Shown: in pieces, positions 1 through 8,946 of the stretch
Layout of the letters: each line of letters starts with the position of its first letter
Position numbering within the stretch: the first letter of the stretch is position 1
Assembly: GCF_001417955.2 (NCBI RefSeq)
Contig: NZ_LKTM01000024.1
Coordinates: forward strand, 1 to 64,000
Length of the DNA: 64,000 nucleotides
Direction of reading: 5' to 3'
From: Mycobacterium gordonae
GTDB taxonomy: Bacteria; Actinomycetota; Actinomycetes; Mycobacteriales; Mycobacteriaceae
The notes under the pieces: model-generated
The model's database searches: none
Told to the model about the DNA's origin: nothing
What the model saw: the letters and a program-made list of their open reading frames with translations, nothing else
Program-made: the position numbers and the translations under genes

Positions 1-631
1 CCGGCATCCCCGACGGAGACACCGACACCCGCAGCCAACCCCAACGCAACCACGACGCCATCATCACCGCCATCCGCGAACTCTTCGCCACCGGAAACCT
101 AGGCACCCACAACGGCCTACCCGTCAGCATCATCGTCACCACCACCCTCAAAGACCTCGAAGCCGGGGCCGGGCGAGCCCGCACCGCCGGCGGCACCCGC
201 ATCCCCCTGCCCACCCTGATCGGCTGGGCCGCCACCTCGCACCACTACCTCGCGGTCTTCGACGGCGCCAAACCCCTGGCCCTGTTCCACGCCAAGCGGT
301 TTGCCAACCTCGCCCAGCGACTGATGCTGCTGGCCAAAGACGGCGGCTGCACCCGCCCGGGCTGCGACGTCCCCGGCTACCACGCCCAGGTGCACCATGC
401 CAGCGGCTGGACAAACACCCACGTCACCGACATCCACGACCTCACCCTGGCCTGCGGCATCGATAACCGCCTCGCCGAAAAAGGCTGGACCACCCGCAAA
501 ACGCCAACAGCGACACCGAATGGCTCCCGCCCGCCCACTTGGACCACGGCCAACCGCGAATCAACACGTTCCACCACCCGGAAAAGCTGTTCGCCCCCGA
601 CCCCAACGAAGAAGACGACGAATCCGCTTGA
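1..631 (+). pseudogene. 13E12-family HNH endonuclease (DUF222-type), 3' part, frameshifted
   Basis: The window opens inside this gene (no start visible). Frame 3 reads a 13E12/DUF222-type C-terminal half with an HNH nuclease signature: a CTRPGCDVPGY segment, then QVHH, then [16 protein letters not shown]. After a run of four A's at 498-501 this frame degenerates into a Thr/Pro-rich tail ending at 689. Reading one base earlier restores the expected family tail ([13 protein letters not shown], then FHHPEKLF) and ends in TGA at 629-631. A fifth A in the run would rejoin the two parts, so a one-base deletion is the simplest explanation. The family is repetitive in mycobacterial genomes and has been linked to mobile REP13E12 elements. 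It is either a decayed copy or an assembly error in a homopolymer. Confidence 0.8.
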
Positions 632-741
632 CCGTCCGCAGCAAGTCAGAACCCTGGGTTTACAGCTCAGGAACGTTCGCGTGCCGTGACTCCGCTACGC
701 TCATCGCAACAACTCGCCGCCAATGCGAAGGAGATTCGCCG

Positions 742-1053
742 ATGACAAGCATTTCCACCCGCGTGTCTGCAGGCCTGCTCGCTGGTCTGACGACACTCTC
801 CTTGGCCGCGTGCAGCAGCAAGTCGACCATCAAACCTGAAGGGGCCGCACAATCGGTCGTCGACGTCGTCGCCAAGCGCAGCGGTTTCCGGCCGACGGAC
901 GTGAGCTGCCCGTCGGGAGTGGAAGCCAAAGTGGGCCAACAGTTCGACTGTCACTTCACCGGGCCCGAGGGCAAGCCCTACACCGCGCACATGCGAGTCA
1001 TCAAGGTTGACGGCGAGCAGGTGCTGTACGACGTCGACTCCCGACCTAGTTAG
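742..1053 (+). CDS. DUF4333-type small lipoprotein
   Basis: The product is a 103-residue exported lipoprotein of unknown function. A signal peptide (residues 1-20) ends in the lipobox LSLAAC, so Cys21 should be acylated and the protein anchored to the membrane. The mature part has two spaced cysteines in the contexts DVSCPSG and FDCHFTG and a DUF4333-like beta layout, as in many small mycobacterial lipoproteins. The ATG at 742 is chosen because a GAAGGAG ribosome site lies about 10 bases upstream; an open frame continues further upstream but is not homologous. Its 3' end overlaps the convergent nitronate monooxygenase gene by 8 bp. Confidence 0.75.
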   Translation: MTSISTRVSAGLLAGLTTLSLAACSSKSTIKPEGAAQSVVDVVAKRSGFRPTDVSCPSGVEAKVGQQFDCHFTGPEGKPYTAHMRVIKVDGEQVLYDVDSRPS

Positions 1054-1984
1054 GCAGCCGGTCGGCAGTGGCGGCCAACACCTCGCGGCACCCCGCCCAC
1101 ATCCGCGCGATGATGTCGGCGGCCGGCGGAAGATCGTCGATACGTCCGGCCACCTGACCGGTATTTGCCACGCTGGCGTCCATGTCTCCGTCGAAGTAGA
1201 GCCGCTGCACCCGTTCTAGCGCCGCACCGCCCTCCTCGAAAGACCCTGCAGCATCAAGCTTTTCAGCGGCAGCTGTCCGGATCACCCGCATCATCCGCCT
1301 ACCGTCGAGGGGCAGTAGCACCGTACCCGTCTCGTCGGCGCTGACCACCGCCTGCTTGAGGTTGCCGTGCACCGGCGAGTCCGCGGAGGCCAGCAAGCGG
1401 GTGCCCATCTGAACCCCGTCAGCGCCGAGCACCAACGCGGCGGCCATCGATCGGGCGTCGCAGATGCCGCCCGCCGCCACGATCGGCACGTTGACATGTG
1501 CTGCCACCAACGGCAATAGCACCATCGTCGAGGCGCCGAAGCGATTCTTGAACCCGCCTCCCTCAACCCCTTCGACCACCACGCCGTCCACGCCGGCGTC
1601 CACGGCCTTCCTCGCGGCCGCCAACGTGCCGACCACATGAAAAACGGTGATGCCGGCGTCATGCAGTCGCGCGGTGAACAGCCCCGGGTCGCCGGCCGAC
1701 GTGGTGACGAAGCGAATATGGTTGGCAACCAATAGATCTATGACCGCCGGGTCGCGATTGAAGAGCAGCGCGATGTTGGCTCCGACGGGCCGGTCGGTCA
1801 GTTCGTGCACCCGCTGCACATCGGCACGGCCCTGATCCGAGGTGGTCTCGATGATGCCGAGCGCCCCGGCGTTGGACACCGCCGCCGCCAGTTGCGCACC
1901 GGCAATGTAGGTCATCGGCGCCTGAATGATCGGGATGTCGATACCCGCCAGCGCACACAACCGGTTGGTCTGATCAATCGGCAT
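1046..1984 (-). CDS. nitronate monooxygenase (2-nitropropane dioxygenase family)
   Basis: This is a 312-residue FMN-dependent TIM-barrel oxidoreductase. The family oxidises alkyl nitronates, such as propionate 3-nitronate, and is cytosolic. The N-terminal IPIIQAPMTYIAG segment, the central VVVEGVEGGG loop, VPIVAAGGI and the FMN-phosphate segment LGADGVQMGTRLL are all recognisable and in the right order. The length is normal. The ATG at 1984 is preferred over the in-frame GTG at 1996 because GGAGG lies about 7 bases upstream of it. It overlaps the end of the upstream NYN gene by 11 bp, so the two are probably co-transcribed. Some members act as enoyl reductases, so the true substrate is open. 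Confidence 0.85.
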   Translation of the reverse strand: MPIDQTNRLCALAGIDIPIIQAPMTYIAGAQLAAAVSNAGALGIIETTSDQGRADVQRVHELTDRPVGANIALLFNRDPAVIDLLVANHIRFVTTSAGDPGLFTARLHDAGITVFHVVGTLAAARKAVDAGVDGVVVEGVEGGGFKNRFGASTMVLLPLVAAHVNVPIVAAGGICDARSMAAALVLGADGVQMGTRLLASADSPVHGNLKQAVVSADETGTVLLPLDGRRMMRVIRTAAAEKLDAAGSFEEGGAALERVQRLYFDGDMDASVANTGQVAGRIDDLPPAADIIARMWAGCREVLAATADRLPN

Positions 1985-2378
1985 GGGGCCCTCCACGTTT
2001 GGTGTCCCGCGGGTCGATCAGGTCGCGGAAACCCTCAGCGCGGATCACCGACGCGCCAAGGCACCGGACCCGCTCGGTCAGCGCTCTGTCTGATGTCACG
2101 ACCCGGATGTCACTGGGCCGAGGATCGGCTCGGACCAACCGGACGATCTCGTCATCCGCTGAATTGGCCGCAGCCCTGGGCGCGTACGTCACCTCGATCG
2201 TCGACGAGCCGATCGGTGTCGACGGCGGGCGCTCGAACACCACCGTGACGGCTGCCTGCTGAGCCTGAGCCCACCGGTCCAGCCTGTCCGCCAGTACCAC
2301 CATGGCCCGCTGGCGATCTTTCCACCAGCCGTCCGGACGACTCCCGATCACATTCATCCCGTCGACGATCCACCGCAC
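1974..2378 (-). CDS. NYN/YacP-type nuclease-like protein
   Basis: The product has 134 residues and a PIN-like NYN fold. The opening IVDGMNVIG is the hallmark first strand with its catalytic Asp. NSADDEIVRLV supplies a second acidic cluster, and VVTSDRALTERVRCLGA is the conserved third strand with SD. The YacP/Rae1 branch acts as a ribosome-associated endonuclease in Firmicutes, and the mycobacterial role is unknown. The start is GTG at 2378. The stop overlaps the nitronate monooxygenase start, which suggests translational coupling. Confidence 0.75.
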   Translation of the reverse strand: MRWIVDGMNVIGSRPDGWWKDRQRAMVVLADRLDRWAQAQQAAVTVVFERPPSTPIGSSTIEVTYAPRAAANSADDEIVRLVRADPRPSDIRVVTSDRALTERVRCLGASVIRAEGFRDLIDPRDTKRGGPHAD

Positions 2379-2410
2379 ACCTCACGGTACGACTCTCGAT
2401 ACGGCGAAGC

Positions 2411-2668
2411 TCAGAACCACCGACGCCGACGGGTGGTCCTGGTGTAGTTCTGAGCGCTCTCTTCCAGAGCCCCCAGCGCGTTGATGATTTCCAGTTGCGA
2501 CAGGATCATCAGGCCGTTCAGTTGCTTGAGCCGTTCGGGATTGGCGGCAACCGACTCCTCGTCGTCGACGTAGATGAGCAGAAAATCCCGCAGCGCCTGA
2601 CTGCCCTTCATCCGCTCGGGGACCTTCATCTGCCGCAGGACAGTGGCCATCTCGGGCTCGTCGGTCAC
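2411..2668 (-). CDS. conserved small protein of unknown function
   Basis: The product is 85 residues long and I cannot assign it to a family with a known role. It is rich in charged residues and appears helical (a VPERMKGSQALRDFLLIYVDDEE stretch in two parts, then repeated leucine-rich segments). There is no signal peptide or membrane segment. The very basic end (TRRRRWF) could contact nucleic acid, but that is speculative. GTG at 2668 is used as the start because GGAGC lies 7 bases upstream. It lies 32 bp upstream of the NYN gene on the same strand, so the NYN and nitronate monooxygenase genes may share its promoter. Confidence 0.65.
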   Translation of the reverse strand: MTDEPEMATVLRQMKVPERMKGSQALRDFLLIYVDDEESVAANPERLKQLNGLMILSQLEIINALGALEESAQNYTRTTRRRRWF

Positions 2669-2728
2669 AACAGCGCTCCTTCACGTCGAGTGTCACGCGT
2701 TAGCGTAGATCCCTCGACGGAGAAAAAG

Positions 2729-3379
2729 TCAGAGCAGCCGCTGCCCGGCCTGGTCGTCTTCGCCGTCGCGCTGACGCTCATCGTGGTCGTCCGCGGGTGC
2801 GGTAGACGACGCCAGACTCGCTTTCGAGGCGCCGCCGGATGCGCCGGCGCCACTCATCCCGCTGCCCAGCGGGGCTGCGCCGCTCATCGCTGAGGAGCCG
2901 GCGTTGGCGACCGCGGACGTCGTCGCCGGCGACGCCGCCTCAGCCGCTAATCCGGCTACCACGGGATTGCTCGCCGCCGCGCCGAGTTCGCTCTGCAACG
3001 CCGCGGCACCCAGGCCACCACCGCCGATGCTGGCCGCGCTTGCCGACCCGAACCGCGACATGGTGGCGGTGCTGAACGCCAGCGCACCCGCCGCCGAATC
3101 GTCGGATTCGCCGTACATTCGCGCGATGTCGGTCAACGTGCTCCCGGCCCGCATCAGTTCTTCCTGAGCCGCGGCGTTTGAGGCGAGCATCGTGGCGGCC
3201 TCCTGCGCGAACGCCATGACCGCCTGCATCGAGACCTCTTCGCCTCCCGCAGGTATCAGTCCCGACAACACCGACATGGCCGCCGTCGAACCGGCGCTGA
3301 CGCCCTGGCTGCCCATGTCGACCAGTTGCGAACCGATGTCGCCCGCGGCCGGATCGTGGGACATGGAATCCATTGCCAT
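2729..3379 (-). CDS. PE35-like PE family protein with long C-terminal tail
   Basis: The product has 216 residues. Residues 1-100 match the short PE35/ESX-1-type PE domain: MSHDPAAGDIGSQLVD, then GLIPAGGEEVS, then AFAQEAATMLASNAAAQEEL. The segment MYGESD gives the YxxxD/E export motif of type VII secretion substrates. Unlike PE35 (about 99 residues) it continues for about 110 residues of Ala/Gly/Ser-rich, low-complexity sequence ending in a charged DDHDERQRDGEDD stretch. ATG at 3379 is chosen because AGGAG lies 10 bases upstream. It has no PPE partner next to it, and is divergent from another PE gene. Confidence 0.8.
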   Translation of the reverse strand: MAMDSMSHDPAAGDIGSQLVDMGSQGVSAGSTAAMSVLSGLIPAGGEEVSMQAVMAFAQEAATMLASNAAAQEELMRAGSTLTDIARMYGESDDSAAGALAFSTATMSRFGSASAASIGGGGLGAAALQSELGAAASNPVVAGLAAEAASPATTSAVANAGSSAMSGAAPLGSGMSGAGASGGASKASLASSTAPADDHDERQRDGEDDQAGQRLL

Positions 3380-3669
3380 CTGCGTGCTGCTCCTGTGTTT
3401 GTGCGCGGCTACCGGGCGAACCCGCCCGTCCAGCCGCGCTGGACAACACCTCAATTCTAAGGTCCCCAGGGGGCCCTCGAAGCACTTTCTGAAGCGGCCG
3501 CACCAACGATGAGCACAATGCGCAAAAGCACGAAATCGTCGCTTACTCCGACTATCGCCCACAACGGCGACACGGCGGCCATCGCGCCCTAGGTTCGCTC
3601 TCAACAACGCCGTTCATCACGCGAAATGCGGTCGCTCATCCGGCACCGCACACCCCAGGAGAACAACAG

Positions 3670-4005
3670 ATGCAACCCATGACATTCGATCCGGTGGTCG
3701 GCGACATCGGCGCACAGGTGGTGCAGCTCGGAATCAGCAGCCTGCAGGCCGGAGAGCACGCGCAACTGTCGATCACCGGCCTGGCACCCGCTGGCGCCGA
3801 CGACGTATCAATGCAGGCCGTGGCCGCTTTCCACCAGGAAGCAGCGTCGATGCTGGAGTTGCACAGAGCCGCTCAGGAAGAACTGGTGCGCACCGGCACG
3901 GCTTTCACACAGATCGCGCAGACCTACACCGACGCCGACCGGTCGGCGGCTGATTCCCTGGTTATCAATGCGCTTCCGATGTCGAATCCGTGGGCCGGCG
4001 AATAA
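3670..4005 (+). CDS. PE35-like short PE protein
   Basis: This is a 111-residue PE-domain protein close to PE35 in style: FDPVVGDIGAQVVQLG, then GLAPAGADDVS, then a second helix AAFHQEAASMLELHRAAQEEL. TYTDAD supplies YxxxD, the T7SS export signal. AGGAG is 8 bases before the ATG. It lies 32 bp upstream of an acyltransferase and is followed by an MmpL gene on the same strand, so it is probably the first gene of that operon. There is no PPE gene nearby; PE proteins usually pair with PPE, so its partner must be encoded elsewhere or it works differently. Confidence 0.82.
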   Translation: MQPMTFDPVVGDIGAQVVQLGISSLQAGEHAQLSITGLAPAGADDVSMQAVAAFHQEAASMLELHRAAQEELVRTGTAFTQIAQTYTDADRSAADSLVINALPMSNPWAGE

Positions 4006-4037
4006 ACCCCACATTTCCCAAAAACAAGGAGCCACAA

Positions 4038-5414
4038 ATGCGCAGCCATTGCAATTCCGGCGAAACCGTCGACAACGTTATTGATCTCGCTGACCAAGCC
4101 ATGTTCCTGGGGGAGCAGGCCACCGGAGCCACCGGCCTCCTGCAGTGCGCGTGGGTCTACCACCGCACGATCGACCTCGATGGACTGCGGACGTTCCATC
4201 AGCATCTGCAGCACGGCCGCCTGCGGCGCAGCATCGAACGCTCGCCTTTGCCGTTCGGGCGCCATCGGTGGGTGACTCCCCGGCACTTCTCGGACATCGA
4301 GATCGTGGCGGCCGCCCGGCCACGTGCGGAGTTCGATGCCTGGCTCGTCGAGCAGGCTCACACTCCTCTGGACGCCGAACACGGTCCGCCGTGGCATCTG
4401 GCGGTGCTTCCGTTCGCCGAGGGCGGCGCCGGTGTGAGCCTGGTGCTCTCCCATTGCCTGGCCGACGGCTTGGGGTTGTGCGAAGCGCTGGCCGACGCCG
4501 CTTCCGGCCGCGACGACGCCATCCGCTGGCCCGCGGCCCGGTCACGCCGGCGTTCGCAGGTTCTGCGCGCCGACGTTCGGCAAACGGCCCGCGACCTTCC
4601 TGCCTCCGGCCGAGCCGTCGGCGCTGTCGCACGGTTAGCGTGGCGGGAACGCGGCACCGCCGGGCCGGCGTCAACGGGGCGGCCCGTCAAGGACGAACCG
4701 ATCGCGATGCCGATGACGACGGTGTTCCTCGATGGCGACGAGTGGGATGCCCGCGCCAAGGCCATCGGCGGCACCACCAACACGCTGTTCGCCGCGGTGG
4801 CGGCCCGGCTTGCGCAGCGGGTGGGACGGGTGGCCGCGGACGGTTCACTGGTGCTGGCCATGCCCGTCAACGAGCGAATCCCTGGCGACACCCGGGCAAA
4901 CGCAGTGACCAATGCCGACATCGTCGTCCCGCGGGTGCCTCCCGCGAACGACCTGCGCGAGATGCGGTCGACGATCAAGGAAGCGCTGATCCGCCACAAC
5001 GAGGTTCCCAACGAGCGATGGGCCCTGATGCCGTTGGTACCCTTCCTGCCGAAACGACTGGTCAAGAAGTTGGTCGGGGTCGCCGCCGGTACCCCGAGCA
5101 CCGTCGTCACATCCAACGTCGGTGCCATGGACCCCGCGGTCACCTACGCCGACGGCACCCCGGCCGACTGCTTCGCCATTATGTCGTTGTTCCCTGGTGT
5201 GACGACATCGATGATGAACAGCACCGGCGGACGACTTGCGTTGGCTTCCGGACGAGTGCACGGTCGGCTGTTCATCTCGGTGCTTGCCTACCAGCCCGAC
5301 CGGCTCAATTCGAATGACGTTCTGCGACAGGATGTTCTGGGAACACTGCAGGAGTTCGCCCTGACCGCCAGCTGCGACTGGCCACACCCCGGGCCAGTCG
5401 ATGAGGCCGCCTAG
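4038..5414 (+). CDS. condensation/WS-DGAT-fold acyltransferase (PapA-like)
   Basis: The product has 458 residues and the two-lobed CoA-dependent acyltransferase fold. The catalytic HxxxDG motif is present as HCLADG at residues 139-144, with His139 the presumed base. The second lobe has TTVFLDGDEWDARA and a VTSNVG segment resembling the DFGWG-side loop of the family. There is no signal peptide, so it should act at the cytosolic face of the membrane. AAGGAG lies 6 bases before the ATG. It sits between a PE gene and an MmpL gene, the arrangement used for acylated trehalose lipids (PapA plus MmpL). Acyl transfer to a cell-envelope glycolipid is therefore likely; the exact lipid is unknown. Confidence 0.75.
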   Translation: MRSHCNSGETVDNVIDLADQAMFLGEQATGATGLLQCAWVYHRTIDLDGLRTFHQHLQHGRLRRSIERSPLPFGRHRWVTPRHFSDIEIVAAARPRAEFDAWLVEQAHTPLDAEHGPPWHLAVLPFAEGGAGVSLVLSHCLADGLGLCEALADAASGRDDAIRWPAARSRRRSQVLRADVRQTARDLPASGRAVGAVARLAWRERGTAGPASTGRPVKDEPIAMPMTTVFLDGDEWDARAKAIGGTTNTLFAAVAARLAQRVGRVAADGSLVLAMPVNERIPGDTRANAVTNADIVVPRVPPANDLREMRSTIKEALIRHNEVPNERWALMPLVPFLPKRLVKKLVGVAAGTPSTVVTSNVGAMDPAVTYADGTPADCFAIMSLFPGVTTSMMNSTGGRLALASGRVHGRLFISVLAYQPDRLNSNDVLRQDVLGTLQEFALTASCDWPHPGPVDEAA

Positions 5415-5415
5415 C

Positions 5416-8277
5416 ATGACAGTGCTGGGCCGGATACTGGTGCGCGCGCCGTGGCTGGTGATCGGCGCCTGGCTCGCTGGACTCGCCGTGTTGCTCGTGG
5501 CGTTCCCACCCCTGACCCAGGTGGTGGAAAGCCGCACGGTACAGCCACTTCCACCCAAGGCGATGGCCGCGGCGGAGCAGATGGCCAGAGATTTCGGCGA
5601 ATCCGCACAGAACACCCTGGTGGTAGTGCTCACCGACGAGCGCGGCCTACAACCCGCCGACGACGGTGCGTACCGCAAGCTGGCGGCCGTGTTGCGCGAC
5701 GACACCGCCGACGTCACCGCCGTGCAGGACATGTACAGCGCTCCTGCCCTTCGCCAGGTCATGGTCAGCCCGGATCACAAGGCCTTCTTCCTGGCGGTGA
5801 CGTTGCGTGCGCCGACCGGCTCTCCGCAATCCTCACAGGCATACCAACGGATTACGCGAATCGCCAAGCAAGCCGGCGCAGGTACATCGCTGAGCGCCGA
5901 TGTGACCGGACAGCCAGCCGTGCTCGGCGATCTGTCGATCGTCACCGAGCACGACATGCATCTGATCGAGATCGCCACCGCGCTACTGGTGCTGACCATT
6001 CTGTTGGTGATCTACCGGCGTCCCGTCACCGTGCTGCTGCCGCTGGTCACCATTGGGATCTCGGTGGTCTGCGCACAGCGGGTCGTGTCCGGCCTGAGCG
6101 AAATCGGCCTGGGAGTCTCGGCGCTCACGATCGTCATGATGACCGCGGTGATCGCCGGTGCCGGAACCGATTACGCCGTCTTTCTGATCAGCCGGTATCA
6201 CGAGCACCTGCGGTCCGGTATGGACTCCGATGTCGCCGTTACCACTGCGTTGACTTCGATCGGAAAGGTCATCGCCGCCTCGGCAGCCACCGTCGCAGTC
6301 ACATTCTTCTCCATGGTCTTCACCCGACTGCCGGCTTTCACATGTGTCGGCCCGGCTCTTGCGGTTTCGATTGTGGTGTCGTTCGGCGCCGCCGTCACGC
6401 TGCTGCCCGCCATCCTGGTGCTGGCAGGCCGGCGAGGATGGGTGGCGTCGCGGCGCCCCCTGACCGACCGGTTGTGGCGCCGCTCGGCTGCGCAGATCGT
6501 TCGGCGGCCCAAAGTCCATCTTGTGGTGAGCCTTTCGGTTCTCGTCGCGTTGGCCGCCTGCGTGACGCTGCTGCGCCCGACCTTCGACGACCGTTCCCAG
6601 CTGCCTGCATCGGCGGAGAGCAACCGCGGCTTCGCGGCCATGGAACGTCACTTCGGCGCGAGCACACTACTGCCGCAGTACATTTACGTGCATTCGCCCC
6701 GGGACCTGCGTAACCCGCAAGCACTGGCCGACCTCGAGCAGATGGCGCAACGGGTGTCTGCACTACCGGACATCGCCGCGGTCCGGGGCATCACCCGGCC
6801 CACCGGAGCCCCCCTCACCCAGGCGGAGCTGAGCTTCCAGGCAGGCGAGGTCGGCACCAGACTGCAGACCGTGTCGACCCAGATCTCGAACCACAACACC
6901 GATCTCACTGCCTTGAGCACCGGCGCTGACGAGCTTGCAAACAATCTGGCCCGGGTCCGTGATCAGGTTCAGGCTGCCGAAGGGCCGGCGACCGCACTCT
7001 CCAGCACGCTGAGCCAGGCTCAGCAACAACTCGACGTCGCCGCCGGACTCTTGAGGACGCTGCGCGGACTGATCAATTCCGGGCCTGGTACCGAGTCGCT
7101 GACCGGAGTGCTGGACGCGACCGGTCCGATGCTGGACGCGCTGAACAACAGCGCTCAGTGCGACGCCGACAGCCGCTGCCGCAGCGGACGCCGCCAGCTT
7201 GAGCAGCTCGTCACCGCCCACAACAGCGGAACGGCGAAACAGACCGTTCCGGTGCTGCAGCAGTTGCAGGCTGCCCTGGACCGGCTGAGCGCCCTGCTGA
7301 CCCAGGCAACCGGCCCGGTCGGCATCCAGCGCGACATCACCCGGCTACAGGACGGCGCCGGCGCGCTGGCCGCCGGCAGCCAGCGCTTGGCCGTGGGCGT
7401 GCGCACACTGGTCGATCAGACCAGGCAGATGGGCATGGGGATGAACCAGGCCGCCGATCTGCTGCTGTCGATGAAGCACGATGCCGTACGACCCTCGATG
7501 GCCGGCATGTACATCCCGCCTGCAGTGCTGGCCTCGCCGGATTTCAAGAACGCCGCCAGAATGTTCATCTCGCCCGACGGGCATTCGGTGCGCTACCTCG
7601 TCGAGTCGAAGTTCGCGCCGTTCAGCGCCGCGGCCATGGATCAGGACACCGCGATCCTCAACGCGGCCCGTAGCGAGCAGCACGGCACTTCCCTCGCCGA
7701 CGCCGCGATCTCGGTGGCCGGCACCACCGCGATGTACGCCACGACACGCAGCTACTACCACGGCGACATCCGGCTGGTCGTCATCGTGACGCTGCTGGTG
7801 GTGTTCCTGATCCTGGTCGCGGTATTGCGTGCAGTCGTCGCGCCGCTGTACCTCATTGCCTCCGTGGTGATTTCGTACTTGTCAGCGGTCGGTCTGGGTG
7901 TGGTGTTCTTCCAGTTCGTCTGCCACCAACCCCTGTATTGGAATGTGTCAGCGATCGCCTTCATCATGCTGGTCGCGGTGGGCGCCGACTACAACCTGCT
8001 GCTGATCACCCGGATCAAGGAAGAGTCGAGCGTCGGTGTCCGCTCCGGCATCATCCGGGCCGTCCGCTCCACCGGGGGAGTGATCACCTCGGCCGGGGTC
8101 ATCTTCGCCGCTTCGATGTTCGGGCTGCTGTTCGGCAGCATTTCGATCATGGTGCAGACCGGATTCATCATCGGCATGGGACTGCTGATCGACACGTTCG
8201 TGGTGCGTACCGTCACGGTGCCCGCTCTGGCTGCGATCATCGGGAAAGCGAACTGGTGGCCGCGATCAACGCCGTGA
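5416..8277 (+). CDS. MmpL-family RND lipid transporter
   Basis: The product has 953 residues with the duplicated RND/MmpL layout. TM1 (RAPWLVIGAWLAGLAVLL) is followed by a periplasmic domain and TMs 2-6, then a long second periplasmic region and TMs 8-12. Both proton-relay Asp-Tyr pairs are present: GTDYAVFL near residue 252 and GADYNLLL near residue 857. The second periplasmic loop (roughly residues 475-690) is heptad-rich and predicted coiled coil, as in MmpL proteins that export trehalose lipids. ATG at 5416 is one base after the acyltransferase stop; an in-frame ATG at 5401 would overlap it. It probably exports the product of the upstream acyltransferase. The 3' end overlaps the convergent response regulator by 12 bp. 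Confidence 0.9.
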   Translation: MTVLGRILVRAPWLVIGAWLAGLAVLLVAFPPLTQVVESRTVQPLPPKAMAAAEQMARDFGESAQNTLVVVLTDERGLQPADDGAYRKLAAVLRDDTADVTAVQDMYSAPALRQVMVSPDHKAFFLAVTLRAPTGSPQSSQAYQRITRIAKQAGAGTSLSADVTGQPAVLGDLSIVTEHDMHLIEIATALLVLTILLVIYRRPVTVLLPLVTIGISVVCAQRVVSGLSEIGLGVSALTIVMMTAVIAGAGTDYAVFLISRYHEHLRSGMDSDVAVTTALTSIGKVIAASAATVAVTFFSMVFTRLPAFTCVGPALAVSIVVSFGAAVTLLPAILVLAGRRGWVASRRPLTDRLWRRSAAQIVRRPKVHLVVSLSVLVALAACVTLLRPTFDDRSQLPASAESNRGFAAMERHFGASTLLPQYIYVHSPRDLRNPQALADLEQMAQRVSALPDIAAVRGITRPTGAPLTQAELSFQAGEVGTRLQTVSTQISNHNTDLTALSTGADELANNLARVRDQVQAAEGPATALSSTLSQAQQQLDVAAGLLRTLRGLINSGPGTESLTGVLDATGPMLDALNNSAQCDADSRCRSGRRQLEQLVTAHNSGTAKQTVPVLQQLQAALDRLSALLTQATGPVGIQRDITRLQDGAGALAAGSQRLAVGVRTLVDQTRQMGMGMNQAADLLLSMKHDAVRPSMAGMYIPPAVLASPDFKNAARMFISPDGHSVRYLVESKFAPFSAAAMDQDTAILNAARSEQHGTSLADAAISVAGTTAMYATTRSYYHGDIRLVVIVTLLVVFLILVAVLRAVVAPLYLIASVVISYLSAVGLGVVFFQFVCHQPLYWNVSAIAFIMLVAVGADYNLLLITRIKEESSVGVRSGIIRAVRSTGGVITSAGVIFAASMFGLLFGSISIMVQTGFIIGMGLLIDTFVVRTVTVPALAAIIGKANWWPRSTP

Positions 8278-8946
8278 CCGCGCTGCCGGATCACCCGCGG
8301 TGAACTCCTGTTCCGGCCGGCCCGTCGTCCCGTACCGCAAACCAACGCTGACCTCCCCGGTGGTGGCCAGCGACGCCAGGTACCGCTGCGCCGTCGCCCG
8401 CGATATTCCAATGGCACCGGCCACCTCGGCCGCCGACATCGGCGCCTCCGACGCGTGTAACGCCTGCAACACCAGTTTCTTGGTCGGCGAGGCGACCGTG
8501 GTGGGGGACTGAACCGCAACGACTTTCGGGCGCAGCGCATCCAGCGCCGAGTCCACGTCGGCGGCGCTGAGGTTCGGGCCGGAGAGTATCTTCCGGTAGC
8601 GCGCGTAGCCCGAAAGCCGGGCGGCCAATTCGGTAGTCGCGAACGGCTTGACCAGATAGCTGACAGCACCCGCGGCCATGGCGGCCCGGACGGTGTCGGC
8701 TTCGGTTGCCGCCGTCAAAACCATGCTGTCACAACGCAATTCACGGACGAAGTCGATGCCGGATCCGTCGGGCAGGTAGACATCGACCAGTGCCAGGTCC
8801 ACGGCCGCGGCCCGGCGCGCGGCGGCAAGGGTGTTGGCGGTGGCGACCACTGTGAAACCCGGCATTGCATCGACGATGCCGGCGTGCATGTTGGCGACGC
8901 GGAAATCGTCGTCGACTACCAGCACAGTCAGGTCTGTTCCACCCAT
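8266..8946 (-). CDS. DcuR/CitB-family response regulator
   Basis: The product has 226 residues. The receiver domain (1-125) has the acidic pocket VVDDDF, the phosphoacceptor Asp55 in LVDVYLPDG, and the conserved Lys in SYLVKPF. The output half (about 150-215) is a winged-helix of the CitB/DcuR type: MSAAEVAGAIGISRATAQRYL. It is paired with the histidine kinase gene upstream (19 bp overlap). Members usually control C4-dicarboxylate or citrate uptake, but no such transporter is encoded beside it here, so its targets lie elsewhere. Confidence 0.88.
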   Translation of the reverse strand: MGGTDLTVLVVDDDFRVANMHAGIVDAMPGFTVVATANTLAAARRAAAVDLALVDVYLPDGSGIDFVRELRCDSMVLTAATEADTVRAAMAAGAVSYLVKPFATTELAARLSGYARYRKILSGPNLSAADVDSALDALRPKVVAVQSPTTVASPTKKLVLQALHASEAPMSAAEVAGAIGISRATAQRYLASLATTGEVSVGLRYGTTGRPEQEFTAGDPAARSRR

